Source: an uncultured Oscillospiraceae bacterium (GTDB taxonomy: Bacteria; Bacillota; Clostridia; Oscillospirales; Oscillospiraceae). Taken from it: a stretch of 64,000 bases of DNA. The translations under genes were made by a program, and so were the position numbers. The notes below the pieces were generated by a model that did no database searches, had not been told where the DNA came from, and worked only from the letters and a program-made list of their open reading frames with translations. The stretch lies in assembly GCA_947625355.1 (NCBI GenBank), contig CANQOA010000002.1, forward strand, positions 59,822 through 123,821. The letters run 5' to 3'. Positions 51,383-60,528 of this stretch are shown here, piece by piece; position 1 is the first letter of the stretch; each line of letters begins with the position of its first letter.

Positions 51383-52996
51383 TCAGTCCAGGTCCACCGT
51401 CCAGCTGCGGATATCGTTGAAGATATTCTCCTGTGTGGGGTTGATGGTGGACAGCACGCCCCGGTGATACAGCACCTGGGTCCTCTCGAAGCACACGGCC
51501 GTGATGGGCGCGGCCTGGGCCAGGTACTGGCACAGGGTCTCCGCGCCGAGGGCCGCCTGATCCGGACCGCTGCCCAGGTAGGAGGCGATGTAGCCGCCCA
51601 TGTTCTGGTCCCGGTAGCCGCCGTAATTGAGCGAGCCGTTCATGCCCAGCAGCTCCGTCAGGTCCCAGTCGTTGCAGAGCTTCACCTCGCCGTAGTACAG
51701 GTCGTACTCCCCCGCCCGCAGCGCGGCCAGGTATTCGCTGTAGTTCAGCTCCTTCATGTTCACCAAAAAGCCCGCGTCCCGCAGCTGGTTGCCGATCTGC
51801 CGGGCCACGGATACCTTCGTCACGCTGTCCGAGCACACCAGGAACGTGACCTCCGCCCGGATGCCGCCCAGCTCGATGACGCCGTCGAAGTCCGTGTCCG
51901 ACGCCCCGGCGGTGCCCAGGGCGGTGGTGAGGAAGTCCTTGGAATAGGCCAGCGACCGGGCCAGGGACCGGGGGTACAGGCTGCTGTTGGGGTGGATGGG
52001 CAGCGTGGCCGCGGTGCCCGCGCCCTGCATGGAGCTGGCCACGATGGTGTCCCGGTCGATGGCGTAGGTGACCGCCGCCCGGACGGCCGGCTGGGCAAAG
52101 ATGCGGCTCTGCATATTGTAGCCGATAAAATGCAGGTTGCTGGTCTCCACGTACTTGATGATGTTGGAGCTGGAATAGCCCAGACTGGACATATCGGAGG
52201 GGTTGTTGACCACCAGGTCCAGCAGCGAGTCCTCGAACGCCTGGAGGATATCCTCGGGGTTCGTATAGTGCTTGAGCCGGATGGTCTTCAGGTCCATATC
52301 CTTTGCCCCGGGATAGTTCGGGTCCAGGGTCAGGGCGGTGAGGCTGCTGTTGAACTTGTAGGGCCCGGTGCCCACGGGGATGGAGTTATAGCCGGTATTC
52401 AGCTCCACGCAGGGGATGTTGAGCAGCTCATAAAACCGCCAGTTGGACTGGTCCAGCGTCACGATGAAATGGCTCTCGTCGATGCCGTAGACCGATTGGA
52501 CATGGACGAAGCGCTTGCTGTACCGGCCGTTATACTGGTTCCTGGCCAGGTCGATGGAGTAGACCGCGTCGCTGGGGGTCATGACGCCGCCGTCATGGAA
52601 TTTCCGGGTGGTGTCCACGGTGAAGGTCCAGGTATAGCCGTCCTCGGTGGACCACTCGGTCACCAGGTTGGGCTGGGCCTCGAAGGTATTGTCCGTGTTC
52701 ACCAGCGGCTCATAGGCGAGCATGCTGACCACCAGGTTCCAGGCACTGGAGGTGGCATAGGGGTTGAAGGACTGCCCCTCCATGGCGTTCAGGGAAAAGA
52801 TCCGGTCGGCCTTATAGGTCTCCGCCAGCTCCTGGCCCACGCTGGAGCCCGCCGGCGTCGGAGACGGCGAGGGGGACGGCTGGCCGTCCTCCTCCGCCTG
52901 CTGGGTCCGCCCGCCCAAAAGGGAGCATCCGCCCAGACCCAGGATCAGGACCGCCGCCAAAAGCAAACAAGCTAGCTTTTTCATGGTTCGTCTCAT
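51383..52996 (-). CDS. Peptide/nickel-type ABC binding lipoprotein (SBP family 5)
   Basis: 537 residues from ATG at 52996, whose A-T-G overlaps the pgeF stop (ATGA); a second ATG at 52984 is possible. The signal ends with LGLGGC, a lipobox. The fold pattern (NPYATSSAWNLVVSMLAYEPLV, TWTFTVDTTRKFHDGGVMTPSDAVYSID, PAVRAAVTYAIDRDTI) is that of DppA/OppA-like proteins. It binds peptides or nickel-chelate outside the cell. No permease or ATPase gene is adjacent, so it is an orphan or uses a distant importer. Confidence 0.9.
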   Translation of the reverse strand: MRRTMKKLACLLLAAVLILGLGGCSLLGGRTQQAEEDGQPSPSPSPTPAGSSVGQELAETYKADRIFSLNAMEGQSFNPYATSSAWNLVVSMLAYEPLVNTDNTFEAQPNLVTEWSTEDGYTWTFTVDTTRKFHDGGVMTPSDAVYSIDLARNQYNGRYSKRFVHVQSVYGIDESHFIVTLDQSNWRFYELLNIPCVELNTGYNSIPVGTGPYKFNSSLTALTLDPNYPGAKDMDLKTIRLKHYTNPEDILQAFEDSLLDLVVNNPSDMSSLGYSSSNIIKYVETSNLHFIGYNMQSRIFAQPAVRAAVTYAIDRDTIVASSMQGAGTAATLPIHPNSSLYPRSLARSLAYSKDFLTTALGTAGASDTDFDGVIELGGIRAEVTFLVCSDSVTKVSVARQIGNQLRDAGFLVNMKELNYSEYLAALRAGEYDLYYGEVKLCNDWDLTELLGMNGSLNYGGYRDQNMGGYIASYLGSGPDQAALGAETLCQYLAQAAPITAVCFERTQVLYHRGVLSTINPTQENIFNDIRSWTVDLD

Positions 52997-53772
52997 AGCG
53001 CAATGATATTTGCCTGGGAGCCGCGGGCTGCGCCCATGGACCGATGGGACCAGAACCGGTCCGGCCGGCACATGGTGCAGAGCCCCAGCTCGTCGATGTT
53101 CTCCTCCGCCAGTCCCAGCTGTAAAAGCCGACGCTTCACCGCCCCCGGCAGATCAGTCCGGTACTTCCCCGGCGCGTCCGGGTCCGGCTCCCAGAGCCCC
53201 GCCCCGTCGCCGCCCAGCAGCGCGTCCAGGGCCGCGGGCACCTCCGGCCCGGTCTGGAAGCAGCATCTGCGGATGCCTGGACCGATGGCCGCCCGGATGT
53301 CCTGGGGCCGGGCGCCCAGGCCCGCCATGGCCTCCACGGCGTTTTTCTCGATGTCCGCCGCCGTGCTGCGCCAGCCGCAGTGGACCGCCGCGACGACGCC
53401 GGCCCGGGGGTCCAGCATCAGAAGCGGCGTACAGTCGGCGGTGAACACCGCCAGCGGGAGATCCGGCTCGGCGGTGACATAGCCGTCCGTCCCCTCCCAG
53501 CCCGCGGGCTCGTCGATGGGGTGGGCGTCCTCCCTCCGGGCGACGCGGACCAGCGCTCCATGGACCTGGCGGCCATGGACGAACCGGGCCGTGTCGATCC
53601 CAGTCGCCGCGCCGAAGCGCCGCCAGTTCTCCCGGACGCTCTCCATGGCGTCTCCCCGGCCCGCGCCCAGATTCAGGCTCTCGAACGCGCCTTCGCTCAC
53701 GCCCCCCAGCCGGGTGGAGAACCCGTGCCGGCAGGCGAGCAGGCGGGATCGGATGACGATGTCCTCTTCCAT
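52993..53772 (-). CDS. pgeF: PgeF/YfiH-family multicopper-laccase-domain protein
   Basis: 259 residues. The family metal motif is intact: His in RQVHGALV, Cys in DCTPLLMLDP and HCGWRST. The family includes purine-nucleoside phosphorylase/adenosine deaminase activity and, in some bacteria, a peptidoglycan-precursor-editing role. It overlaps the next gene and lies adjacent to the secA end. Confidence 0.9.
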   Translation of the reverse strand: MEEDIVIRSRLLACRHGFSTRLGGVSEGAFESLNLGAGRGDAMESVRENWRRFGAATGIDTARFVHGRQVHGALVRVARREDAHPIDEPAGWEGTDGYVTAEPDLPLAVFTADCTPLLMLDPRAGVVAAVHCGWRSTAADIEKNAVEAMAGLGARPQDIRAAIGPGIRRCCFQTGPEVPAALDALLGGDGAGLWEPDPDAPGKYRTDLPGAVKRRLLQLGLAEENIDELGLCTMCRPDRFWSHRSMGAARGSQANIIAL

Positions 53773-56553
53773 TTATTCGTTCCGGCCGCAGCACTCTTTA
53801 TACTTGAGCGGGCGGCTGCCGTCGGCCTTCCACTTGCCGCAGGGGCAGGGGTCGTTGCGGCCGGGCTTTTTGATCTTCTTGATGGGCTGGCGCTTGACGG
53901 AGCTGTCGCCGCCCACATTGTTGACGTTGGCCTTAGCGGCCGCCTTGCGCTCGATGGTCTGCTCCTTGCGCACGCGCACGGTGAAGATGCGCCGGAACAC
54001 CTCGTTCTTGATGCCCTCGACCATGGCCTCGAACATCTCGAAGCCCTCCTGCTTATAGGCGTCCACGGGCTTGACGTTGCCGTAAGCCCGCAGGCCGATG
54101 CCCTGGCGCAGGTCGTCCATGGCGTCGATGTGCTCCATCCAGTACTCGTCCACCACCCGGAGCATCACCACCCGCTCCAGCTCCCGCATGACGGGGGTTC
54201 CGTCGGGCAGGTCGCCGAACTCCGCCTCCCGGCGGGCGTAGACCTGGTCGGCGATGCCCTGGAGCCGGTCCGTCAGCGCGTCCACGGTGAGGTCGGCCAG
54301 GTCGCCGTCCGGCACGGCGATCTGCCCCTTGACCAGGAAGGTCTGATAGAAGGGCTCCAGCACCTGCTCCAGCTGCTCCGTGCTCTCGGGGTGACCCAGA
54401 TGGCCCAGGCCGCTGGCCACGTCGGAGCGGATGACCTCCGCGATCATGTTGTGCACATACTCCCGGATATCCTCTCCGTCCAGCACCTTGCGGCGCTGTT
54501 CGTAGATGATGTTGCGCTGCACGTTCATCACGTCGTCGTATTCCAGGGTGTTTTTCCGGGCCTGGAAGTTGCGGCTCTCCACGGTCTTTTGGGCCTGCTC
54601 GATAGCGTTGGAGAGGATCTTGTTGTCGATGGGGGTGTCCTCGTCCAGGCCGAGAGTTTCCATCATGCCCATGACCCGCTGGGAGCCGAACAGGCGCATC
54701 ACGTCGTCGGTCATGGCCAGGAAGAACCGGCTCTGGCCGGGGTCGCCCTGACGGCCGGAACGGCCGCGCAGCTGGTTGTCGATGCGCCGGGCGTCGTGAC
54801 GCTCGGTGCCCAGGATGAAAAGTCCTCCCGCGGCCTTGACCTTTTCCGCCTCGGCGGAGGTGACCTTCTTGTGCTCGGCCTGGCGCTCGGCGAACAGCTT
54901 CCGGGCCGCCAGGATGGTCTCGTCGTCCGTCTCGGCATAGCCGGTGGCCTCGGCGATGACCTCCTCGTCGAAGCCGGCCTTTTTCAGGTCCTGCCGGGCC
55001 AGATACTCGGCGTTGCCGCCCAGCATGATGTCGGTGCCTCGGCCGGCCATGTTGGTGGCGATGGTCACGGCCCCCAGCTTGCCCGCCTGGGCGACGATCT
55101 CGGCCTCCTTCTCATGGTGCTTGGCGTTGAGCACGCTGTGGGGCACGCCCTCGCGCTTCAAAAGTCCCGACAGGTACTCGCTCTTCTCGATGCTCACCGT
55201 GCCCACCAGCACCGGCTGGCCCTTCTCATGGCACTCCAGGATCTGGCGGATGATGGCCCGGTTCTTGCCCGCCTCGTTTTTATAGACCACGTCCGGGCTG
55301 TCGATGCGGATCACCGGCTTGTTGGTGGGCACCTCGATGATGTCCAGGTTATAGATGGACTGGAATTCCTCCTCCTCGGTGAGGGCGGTGCCGGTCATGC
55401 CGGAGAGCTTGTCGTACAGGCGGAAGTAGTTCTGGAAGGTGATGGTGGCCAGGGTCTTGTTCTCCCGCTGGACCTCCACGCCCTCCTTGGCCTCGATGGC
55501 CTGGTGCAGGCCCTCGGAATACCGGCGGCCCAGCATGAGCCGGCCGGTGAACTCGTCCACGATGATGACCTCGTTGTCCTTGACCACATAGTCGATGTCC
55601 CGGCGCATGACGCCGTGGGCCTTGATGGCCTGATTGATGTGGTGGGCCAGGGTGGTGTTCTCCAGGTCGGACAGGTTCTCCACGCCGAAGTACTGCTCGG
55701 CCTTGGCGATGCCGCTGGCGGTGAGGGACGCGGTGCGGGCCTTTTCGTCCACCAGATAGTCGGCGTTCTCGTCGGCGTTCTCGAACTCCTCCTTCTCCTC
55801 CACCGACACCACCACGCCCCGGCGCAGCCGGCGCACGAAATCGTCCGCCTGGCGGTACAGGTCGGTGCTCTCGTCCCCCTGGCCGGAGATGATGAGGGGG
55901 GTCCGGGCCTCGTCGATGAGGATGGAGTCCACCTCGTCCACGATGGCGAAGTGATGGCCCCGCTGGACCATGTCCCGCTTATACAGGGCCATGTTGTCCC
56001 GCAGATAGTCGAAGCCCAGCTCGTTGTTGGTGCCGTAGGTGATGTCGGCGTTGTAGGCCGCCTGCCGCTCCTCCCGGGTCAGGCCGTGGACGATCAGGCC
56101 CACGGAAAGGCCCAAAAACCGGTGGACCTTGCCCATCCACTCGCTGTCGCGCCGGGCCAGATAGTCGTTCACCGTGACGATGTGCACGCCCTGGCCCTCC
56201 AGGGCGTTCAGATAGCTGGGCAGCACGGCCACCAGGGTCTTGCCCTCGCCGGTCTTCATCTCGGCGATGCGCCCCTGATGCAGGACGATGCCGCCGATGA
56301 GCTGGACCCGGAACGGCCGCATCCCCAGCACCCGGTCCGCCGCCTCCCGCACAGTGGCGAAGGCCTCGGGCAGGATGTCGTCGGTGGTCTCGCCGGCGGC
56401 GAGGCGGGCCTTGAACTCGTCGGTCTTGGCCCGCAGCTGCTCGTCCGTCAGGGCCTTGTACTGCGCCTCCAGGGCCTCTATCTTGTCGGCCAGGGGCTGG
56501 AGCTTTTTTACCTCCCGGGCCGAATGACTTCCGAAAATCTTATCCAGGATCAT
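53773..56553 (-). CDS. secA: Preprotein translocase ATPase SecA
   Basis: 926 residues. Walker A MKTGEGKT near residue 100, DEAD-like [14 protein letters not shown] near 205, helicase motif [22 protein letters not shown] and the C-terminal zinc domain CPCG...ECCG are all present. SecA drives preproteins through SecYEG. ATG at 56553 has AGGAGAAAGG upstream. First gene of the secA-pgeF-binding-protein unit. Confidence 0.98.
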   Translation of the reverse strand: MILDKIFGSHSAREVKKLQPLADKIEALEAQYKALTDEQLRAKTDEFKARLAAGETTDDILPEAFATVREAADRVLGMRPFRVQLIGGIVLHQGRIAEMKTGEGKTLVAVLPSYLNALEGQGVHIVTVNDYLARRDSEWMGKVHRFLGLSVGLIVHGLTREERQAAYNADITYGTNNELGFDYLRDNMALYKRDMVQRGHHFAIVDEVDSILIDEARTPLIISGQGDESTDLYRQADDFVRRLRRGVVVSVEEKEEFENADENADYLVDEKARTASLTASGIAKAEQYFGVENLSDLENTTLAHHINQAIKAHGVMRRDIDYVVKDNEVIIVDEFTGRLMLGRRYSEGLHQAIEAKEGVEVQRENKTLATITFQNYFRLYDKLSGMTGTALTEEEEFQSIYNLDIIEVPTNKPVIRIDSPDVVYKNEAGKNRAIIRQILECHEKGQPVLVGTVSIEKSEYLSGLLKREGVPHSVLNAKHHEKEAEIVAQAGKLGAVTIATNMAGRGTDIMLGGNAEYLARQDLKKAGFDEEVIAEATGYAETDDETILAARKLFAERQAEHKKVTSAEAEKVKAAGGLFILGTERHDARRIDNQLRGRSGRQGDPGQSRFFLAMTDDVMRLFGSQRVMGMMETLGLDEDTPIDNKILSNAIEQAQKTVESRNFQARKNTLEYDDVMNVQRNIIYEQRRKVLDGEDIREYVHNMIAEVIRSDVASGLGHLGHPESTEQLEQVLEPFYQTFLVKGQIAVPDGDLADLTVDALTDRLQGIADQVYARREAEFGDLPDGTPVMRELERVVMLRVVDEYWMEHIDAMDDLRQGIGLRAYGNVKPVDAYKQEGFEMFEAMVEGIKNEVFRRIFTVRVRKEQTIERKAAAKANVNNVGGDSSVKRQPIKKIKKPGRNDPCPCGKWKADGSRPLKYKECCGRNE

Positions 56554-56641
56554 TTGGTAACGCCTTTCTCCTTGGACGGGCCCCGCCCGTCATAGGTGGT
56601 CCCGGCGGTGCCGGGCATAGTCAGATGCATTTTAACAATTG

Positions 56642-56647
56642 ATTATA
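56642..56647 (-). promoter_or_regulatory. Possible -10 box for secA
   Basis: Minus strand TGT-TATAAT (hexamer 56647-56642) forms an extended -10 without a clear -35. It lies about 90 bases upstream of secA. Confidence 0.4.
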
Positions 56648-56673
56648 ACATAAGCCTCCCGTAAAGAAAAGAG

Positions 56674-56709
56674 AAAAAGTGCGCCCCGCCGGCGCAAAGC
56701 CGGCGGGGC
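56674..56709 (-). terminator. Terminator of the HtrA gene
   Basis: Minus strand GCCCCGCCGGC, loop TTTGC, GCCGGCGGGGC, then GCACTTTTT. It lies 22 bases after the protease stop. Confidence 0.85.
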
Positions 56710-56730
56710 GGGTCCGTTTTCCGTTGGGGA

Positions 56731-57903
56731 TCAGGAGTAATGGCCCTCGAAGCCCTCGATGAAGTCCTCGAAGGAGTCAAAGGGGAAGCTCTGCTGGCCC
56801 TGAGGGACCTGCTGGACCTGGGGCTCCGGCTCGGGGGACGGCAGGGCGGGCTGGACGTTCTCGCCGATCTCGATGGTCACCTCCAGGCTCTGGCCCTGGC
56901 GGTAGACGGTGAGGGTGTGCTCGCTGCCCACCTCGGTGGCGGCGACCAGGTTCACCAGCTCCCGCTGGGTCTTGACGGGGGTGCCATCCATGGCGGTGAT
57001 GATGTCGTTGGCCTGCAGGCCGGCCTTCTCGGCGGGGCTGTCCTCGGTGACCTCATGCACCGACGCGCCCTGGGGCACGCCGTACATGACCGCGTCCTCG
57101 CTGACGGTGGAGACGGTGATGCCGATGTAGGGCTTGGAGATCTGGCCGTCGGTCATGATGCTCTCCACGATGCGGAACACCCGGCTGATGGGGATGGCGA
57201 AGCCGATGTTGTCGATGGACGCCTGCGAGCTGCTGCCCCGGCCGGAGTACTTGGCGTTGGTGATGCCGATGACCTCGCCGTACATGTTGAACAGCGCGCC
57301 GCCGGAGTTGCCGGAGTTGATGGCGCAGTCGGTCTGGATCAGGTCCATGGTCACGCCGCTGGACACGGTGACCTCCCGGTCCAGCGCGCTGACGCGCCCG
57401 CCGGTCAGGGAGAAGGTCAGCTCGCCCAGGGGGTTGCCGATGGCCAGCACCTCGTCCCCCACGCGCAGCGCGCCGGAGTCGCCGATGGTCACGGGGACAA
57501 GGCCCTCCGCGTCCACCTTCAGCACGGCGATGTCGTTGCTCTCGTCGTAGCCGATGAGCTCGGCCTCGTAGGCGTCGTCGTCATAGGTGGTGACGGTGAT
57601 GTCCTCGGCGTCCTCCACCACGTGATAGTTGGTGAGGATGTAGCCGTCATCGGAGACGATGAAACCGGAGCCGGAGGCCGCGCCCTGGGTCTCGTAGCCC
57701 CAGACGTTGGTGGTGATGGTGGTGGTGATGCCCACGGTGGAGCCCACGTTCTGCTCATAGATGTCCGCCGCGCTCATCGGCTCCCGGCTCTCCTCGGCAA
57801 AGGCCGCTCCCGCGAACAGGCTGGCCGCCAGGGCCAGGCACAGGATCACCGCCAGGGTCCGCCCGGTCCGCCGGGCACGGCGCTCTCTCGTCTCGCTAAA
57901 CAT
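56731..57903 (-). CDS. HtrA/DegP-type serine protease with PDZ domain
   Basis: 390 residues from ATG at 57903 (GAAGGAG upstream; an ATG at 58038 lies beyond the leader). One hydrophobic segment (residues 15-35) exports or anchors the chain. The catalytic triad is His in NYHVVED, Asp in SNDIAVLK and Ser in GNSGGAL. A PDZ domain lies at about 275-360 (YIGITVSTVSEDAVM, SPAEKAGLQANDIITAMDG). A Pro/Gln tail follows. It degrades misfolded envelope proteins under stress. Confidence 0.95.
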   Translation of the reverse strand: MFSETRERRARRTGRTLAVILCLALAASLFAGAAFAEESREPMSAADIYEQNVGSTVGITTTITTNVWGYETQGAASGSGFIVSDDGYILTNYHVVEDAEDITVTTYDDDAYEAELIGYDESNDIAVLKVDAEGLVPVTIGDSGALRVGDEVLAIGNPLGELTFSLTGGRVSALDREVTVSSGVTMDLIQTDCAINSGNSGGALFNMYGEVIGITNAKYSGRGSSSQASIDNIGFAIPISRVFRIVESIMTDGQISKPYIGITVSTVSEDAVMYGVPQGASVHEVTEDSPAEKAGLQANDIITAMDGTPVKTQRELVNLVAATEVGSEHTLTVYRQGQSLEVTIEIGENVQPALPSPEPEPQVQQVPQGQQSFPFDSFEDFIEGFEGHYS

Positions 57904-58040
57904 ATATATCCGCTCCTTCAAAATGGTTTTCTGTTTCAGGGGCCTGTCCCCTTTACAGTCGCTATTGTAGACCGTTCCGGCGGGCGGATGTTGACAAAAG
58001 CTTGAACGAAATGTGACGACATTGTAAATTCGTCCCATGG

Positions 58041-58070
58041 AAAACGGCGCCCCACCAAAAGGGGGCGCCG
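58041..58070 (-). terminator. Terminator of the hemZ-kinase operon
   Basis: Minus strand CGGCGCCCC (58070-58062) pairs with GGGGCGCCG (58053-58045) and is followed by TTTT. It lies just after the kinase stop. Confidence 0.85.
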
Positions 58071-58075
58071 CCGCG

Positions 58076-59011
58076 TCAGTATTCGTAGATCCCGCCGCCG
58101 GTGAACTCCCGGAGCATGGCGTCCTTGGGCAGGTAGCTCAGGTCGATGGGCACAAACCGGGCCAGCGCCGGCCCCACCTGCCGCAGCTCCTGATAGGGGA
58201 TGTCCTCCGGCACATGGGCCAGCAGCGGCTCGGCGATGGGCCGCATGATGCAGGCCTCGTAGCCGAAGGCGGTGTCCAGCTTCACGTCCGCCTTGTTCTT
58301 ATAGGGGGAGATGTTGCGGATCTCCCCGTGGCGCACGTTCTCCCACATGCGCATGGTCTCCTCCGGGTCCGCGCCCCGGAAGAGGTAATCCCGGGTCACC
58401 CGCCGGGTCAGCCGCAGCCAGGTGCCCTTGAAGGCGTACTCCCCCGCGTCGTCCACGATGTTGGAGCGGGCGCTCACATAGAGCTTGAAGGCCTCCGGGT
58501 GCACGTCGGTGATGGAGGTGTTGAGCGCGTGGATGCCCTCGAAGATGGCCACCTCGTTCTTCCCCAGGCGCAGGGACTGGCTGGGCTCGATGCAGCGCAT
58601 CTGCCGGGCGAACTCATACCGGGGCACGAAGATGCGCTCCCCCCGGCTGAGCAGGGAGAAGTGCTCGTTGAGCAGCTCCATATCCATGCACAGCGGGCTC
58701 TCCAGATCCGGCTCCCCCTCAGGCGTGCGGGGCACGGTCTCGGGACGGACGGTCTTGAAGTAGTTGTCCATGGAGATGCTGTGGCTCGTCACGCCCCGGC
58801 GGCTGAGCTCGTCGCGGATCTTCATGGCTGTGGTGGTCTTGCCGCTGCCGGAGGGGCCGCTGAGCAGCACGATGGGACTGCGGGACAGGTTGGCGATGAT
58901 CTTCTCCGCCGTGTCGGCGATGCGCTCGTTGTAGAGCCGGTCGCACTCGGCGATGAACCCCACCGGGTCGTCCGCCGCCGCCCGGTTGATCTGTTCCAAA
59001 TTAAATGCCAT
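58076..59011 (-). CDS. Uridine kinase-like P-loop nucleoside kinase
   Basis: 311 residues. P-loop SGPSGSGKTT near residue 52, substrate loop SMDNYFKTV, and the family patterns FEGIHALN and VSARSNIVDDAGEY place it in the phosphoribulokinase/uridine kinase group. Clostridial relatives are often longer, with an N-terminal TGS-like domain, which is absent here; a short helical N-terminus stands in its place. It phosphorylates uridine or a related nucleoside (inferred). Its start overlaps hemZ by 11 bases. Confidence 0.87.
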   Translation of the reverse strand: MAFNLEQINRAAADDPVGFIAECDRLYNERIADTAEKIIANLSRSPIVLLSGPSGSGKTTTAMKIRDELSRRGVTSHSISMDNYFKTVRPETVPRTPEGEPDLESPLCMDMELLNEHFSLLSRGERIFVPRYEFARQMRCIEPSQSLRLGKNEVAIFEGIHALNTSITDVHPEAFKLYVSARSNIVDDAGEYAFKGTWLRLTRRVTRDYLFRGADPEETMRMWENVRHGEIRNISPYKNKADVKLDTAFGYEACIMRPIAEPLLAHVPEDIPYQELRQVGPALARFVPIDLSYLPKDAMLREFTGGGIYEY

Positions 59012-60404
59012 TTCCTTCCATCCTTTCTATGTATTCCTTCGGATATTTGGGGTTGATGTGCCGCCGGACGGACCCGTCCGGGCCGGTCAGCTTGGTAGAG
59101 CCCCCCGCGCCCATGGCCGCCACGGGGCACAGCTCCTCCATCATGACGATGTTGTAGAGGCTGCCGGTGCCGGGCTTTGCCCAGCCCACGTTCTCAAAGC
59201 CGCCGGACATATACTTCTGCCGGTAAAGGTAATACGGCCGGTACCCCGCCGCGGCCAGCCGCTCGCCGGCATAGTCCACCATCCGGCCCACCGCTTCCCC
59301 GTCGGGCAGGTCTGCCCGGTTTTGGCTGAGGTAGGAGCCGTTTTTGATGGCCAGGGTGTGGACGGTGACGTTCTCCGGCGCCAGGCCCAGCACGGTCTCC
59401 ACCGTCCGGGCGAAGCCCTCGGGCGTATCCTTGGGCAGTCCCGCGATCAGGTCCATGTTGACCTGGAACCCGCCCGCCGTCCGGACCAGCGCCAGCGCGT
59501 CCAGCACGTCCCGGGCCGTGTGGGCCCGGCCGATGGCCGCCAGCACCTCGTCGGACATGGTCTGGGGATTGACCGACACGCGCCCCACGCCGTGGGCGCG
59601 CAGCACCGCCAGCTTCTCCGCCGTGATGGTGTCCGGCCGGCCGGCCTCCACGGTGTACTCCCGCAGGGCGGCCAGATCGAAGCTCTCCTCCAGCGCCGTG
59701 CAAAGATCGTCCAGCTGCTCCGCCGTCAGGGTGGTGGGCGTCCCGCCGCCGAAATACAGGGCCACCGGCCGCTGTCCCGCGGCACGCACCCGCTCGCCGG
59801 TCCGGCGGATCTCCCCGGACAGGGCTTCCAGATATGGTCCCACCAGCTTCGCGTTCGCCCCCACCGCGCTGGAGATGAACGAGCAGTAAGCGCACCGGGT
59901 GGGACAGAAGGGGATGCCCACGTACAGGCCGATGTCCCCCGGGCCCAGGGACGCCTTCGCGTCCATGGCCGCCCTCGCGGTGGCCTCGCACAGCGCCGCC
60001 CGGCCCATGTCCACGTCAAAGTCCCGGGCGAAGTCCGCCGCCGTCCGCCCCTCGGCCAGATACCGGGCCATGAGCTTGCCCGGCTTGACCCCTGTCAGGG
60101 AGCCCCACACGGGCCGCGCCGTCCCGGAGGCCAGGGCCGCCCGATAAAAGCTCAGCTTCACCGCCTGCTGCTCCATGCGCGCCCGGTCCCGCTCCGAGGC
60201 GGCGGACCCGACCTCCGCTCGGCCCTCATAGGTCTCCCCGCCCCGGATCAGGCGGCACACCGCCTCGCCGCTCGCCAGCGCCAGCTCCGCCCGGTCCCCG
60301 GCCGGATCCCCCGCCGGATACACGGGCCGCGACTGCGGGAACAGGGTCAGGAGCATCTGCTCCGCGGCGTATTTATAGTTGTGTCCTATGAGATAGAGGT
60401 CCAT
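59001..60404 (-). CDS. hemZ: Coproporphyrinogen dehydrogenase HemZ
   Basis: 467 residues, radical-SAM type. The Fe-S motif is CPTRCAYCSF near residue 172; YFGGGTPTTLTAEQLDDL and EAGRPDTITAEKL are HemN/HemZ-family features. The N-terminal ~150-residue domain before the radical-SAM core is the HemZ hallmark. It converts coproporphyrinogen III to protoporphyrinogen without oxygen, or acts on a related tetrapyrrole or haem substrate. Stop overlaps the kinase start. Confidence 0.9.
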   Translation of the reverse strand: MDLYLIGHNYKYAAEQMLLTLFPQSRPVYPAGDPAGDRAELALASGEAVCRLIRGGETYEGRAEVGSAASERDRARMEQQAVKLSFYRAALASGTARPVWGSLTGVKPGKLMARYLAEGRTAADFARDFDVDMGRAALCEATARAAMDAKASLGPGDIGLYVGIPFCPTRCAYCSFISSAVGANAKLVGPYLEALSGEIRRTGERVRAAGQRPVALYFGGGTPTTLTAEQLDDLCTALEESFDLAALREYTVEAGRPDTITAEKLAVLRAHGVGRVSVNPQTMSDEVLAAIGRAHTARDVLDALALVRTAGGFQVNMDLIAGLPKDTPEGFARTVETVLGLAPENVTVHTLAIKNGSYLSQNRADLPDGEAVGRMVDYAGERLAAAGYRPYYLYRQKYMSGGFENVGWAKPGTGSLYNIVMMEELCPVAAMGAGGSTKLTGPDGSVRRHINPKYPKEYIERMEGNGI

Positions 60405-60415
60405 CTTGCTTCCCC

Positions 60416-60444
60416 TTGACAGCGCGGCCGGGCGTGTGATTAAA
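60416..60444 (+). promoter_or_regulatory. Possible promoter of the FAD oxidoreductase gene
   Basis: Perfect TTGACA (60416-60421), 17 bases, ATTAAA (60439-60444, weak), in an AT-rich stretch. The start lies 84 bases downstream. Confidence 0.4.
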
Positions 60445-60528
60445 TAATAAGAGCATCCGCTCTAACGGGAGTATAGCACAGTTTTTCTCATTCTGCATCA
60501 GTTTTCACACGCGACGGGAGACATACCA

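Noticed and set aside
53380..56595. Plus-strand frame of 1071 codons opposite secA and pgeF
   Set aside because: Shadow of secA and pgeF; no ribosome site, no domain, His/Gly/Leu-rich.
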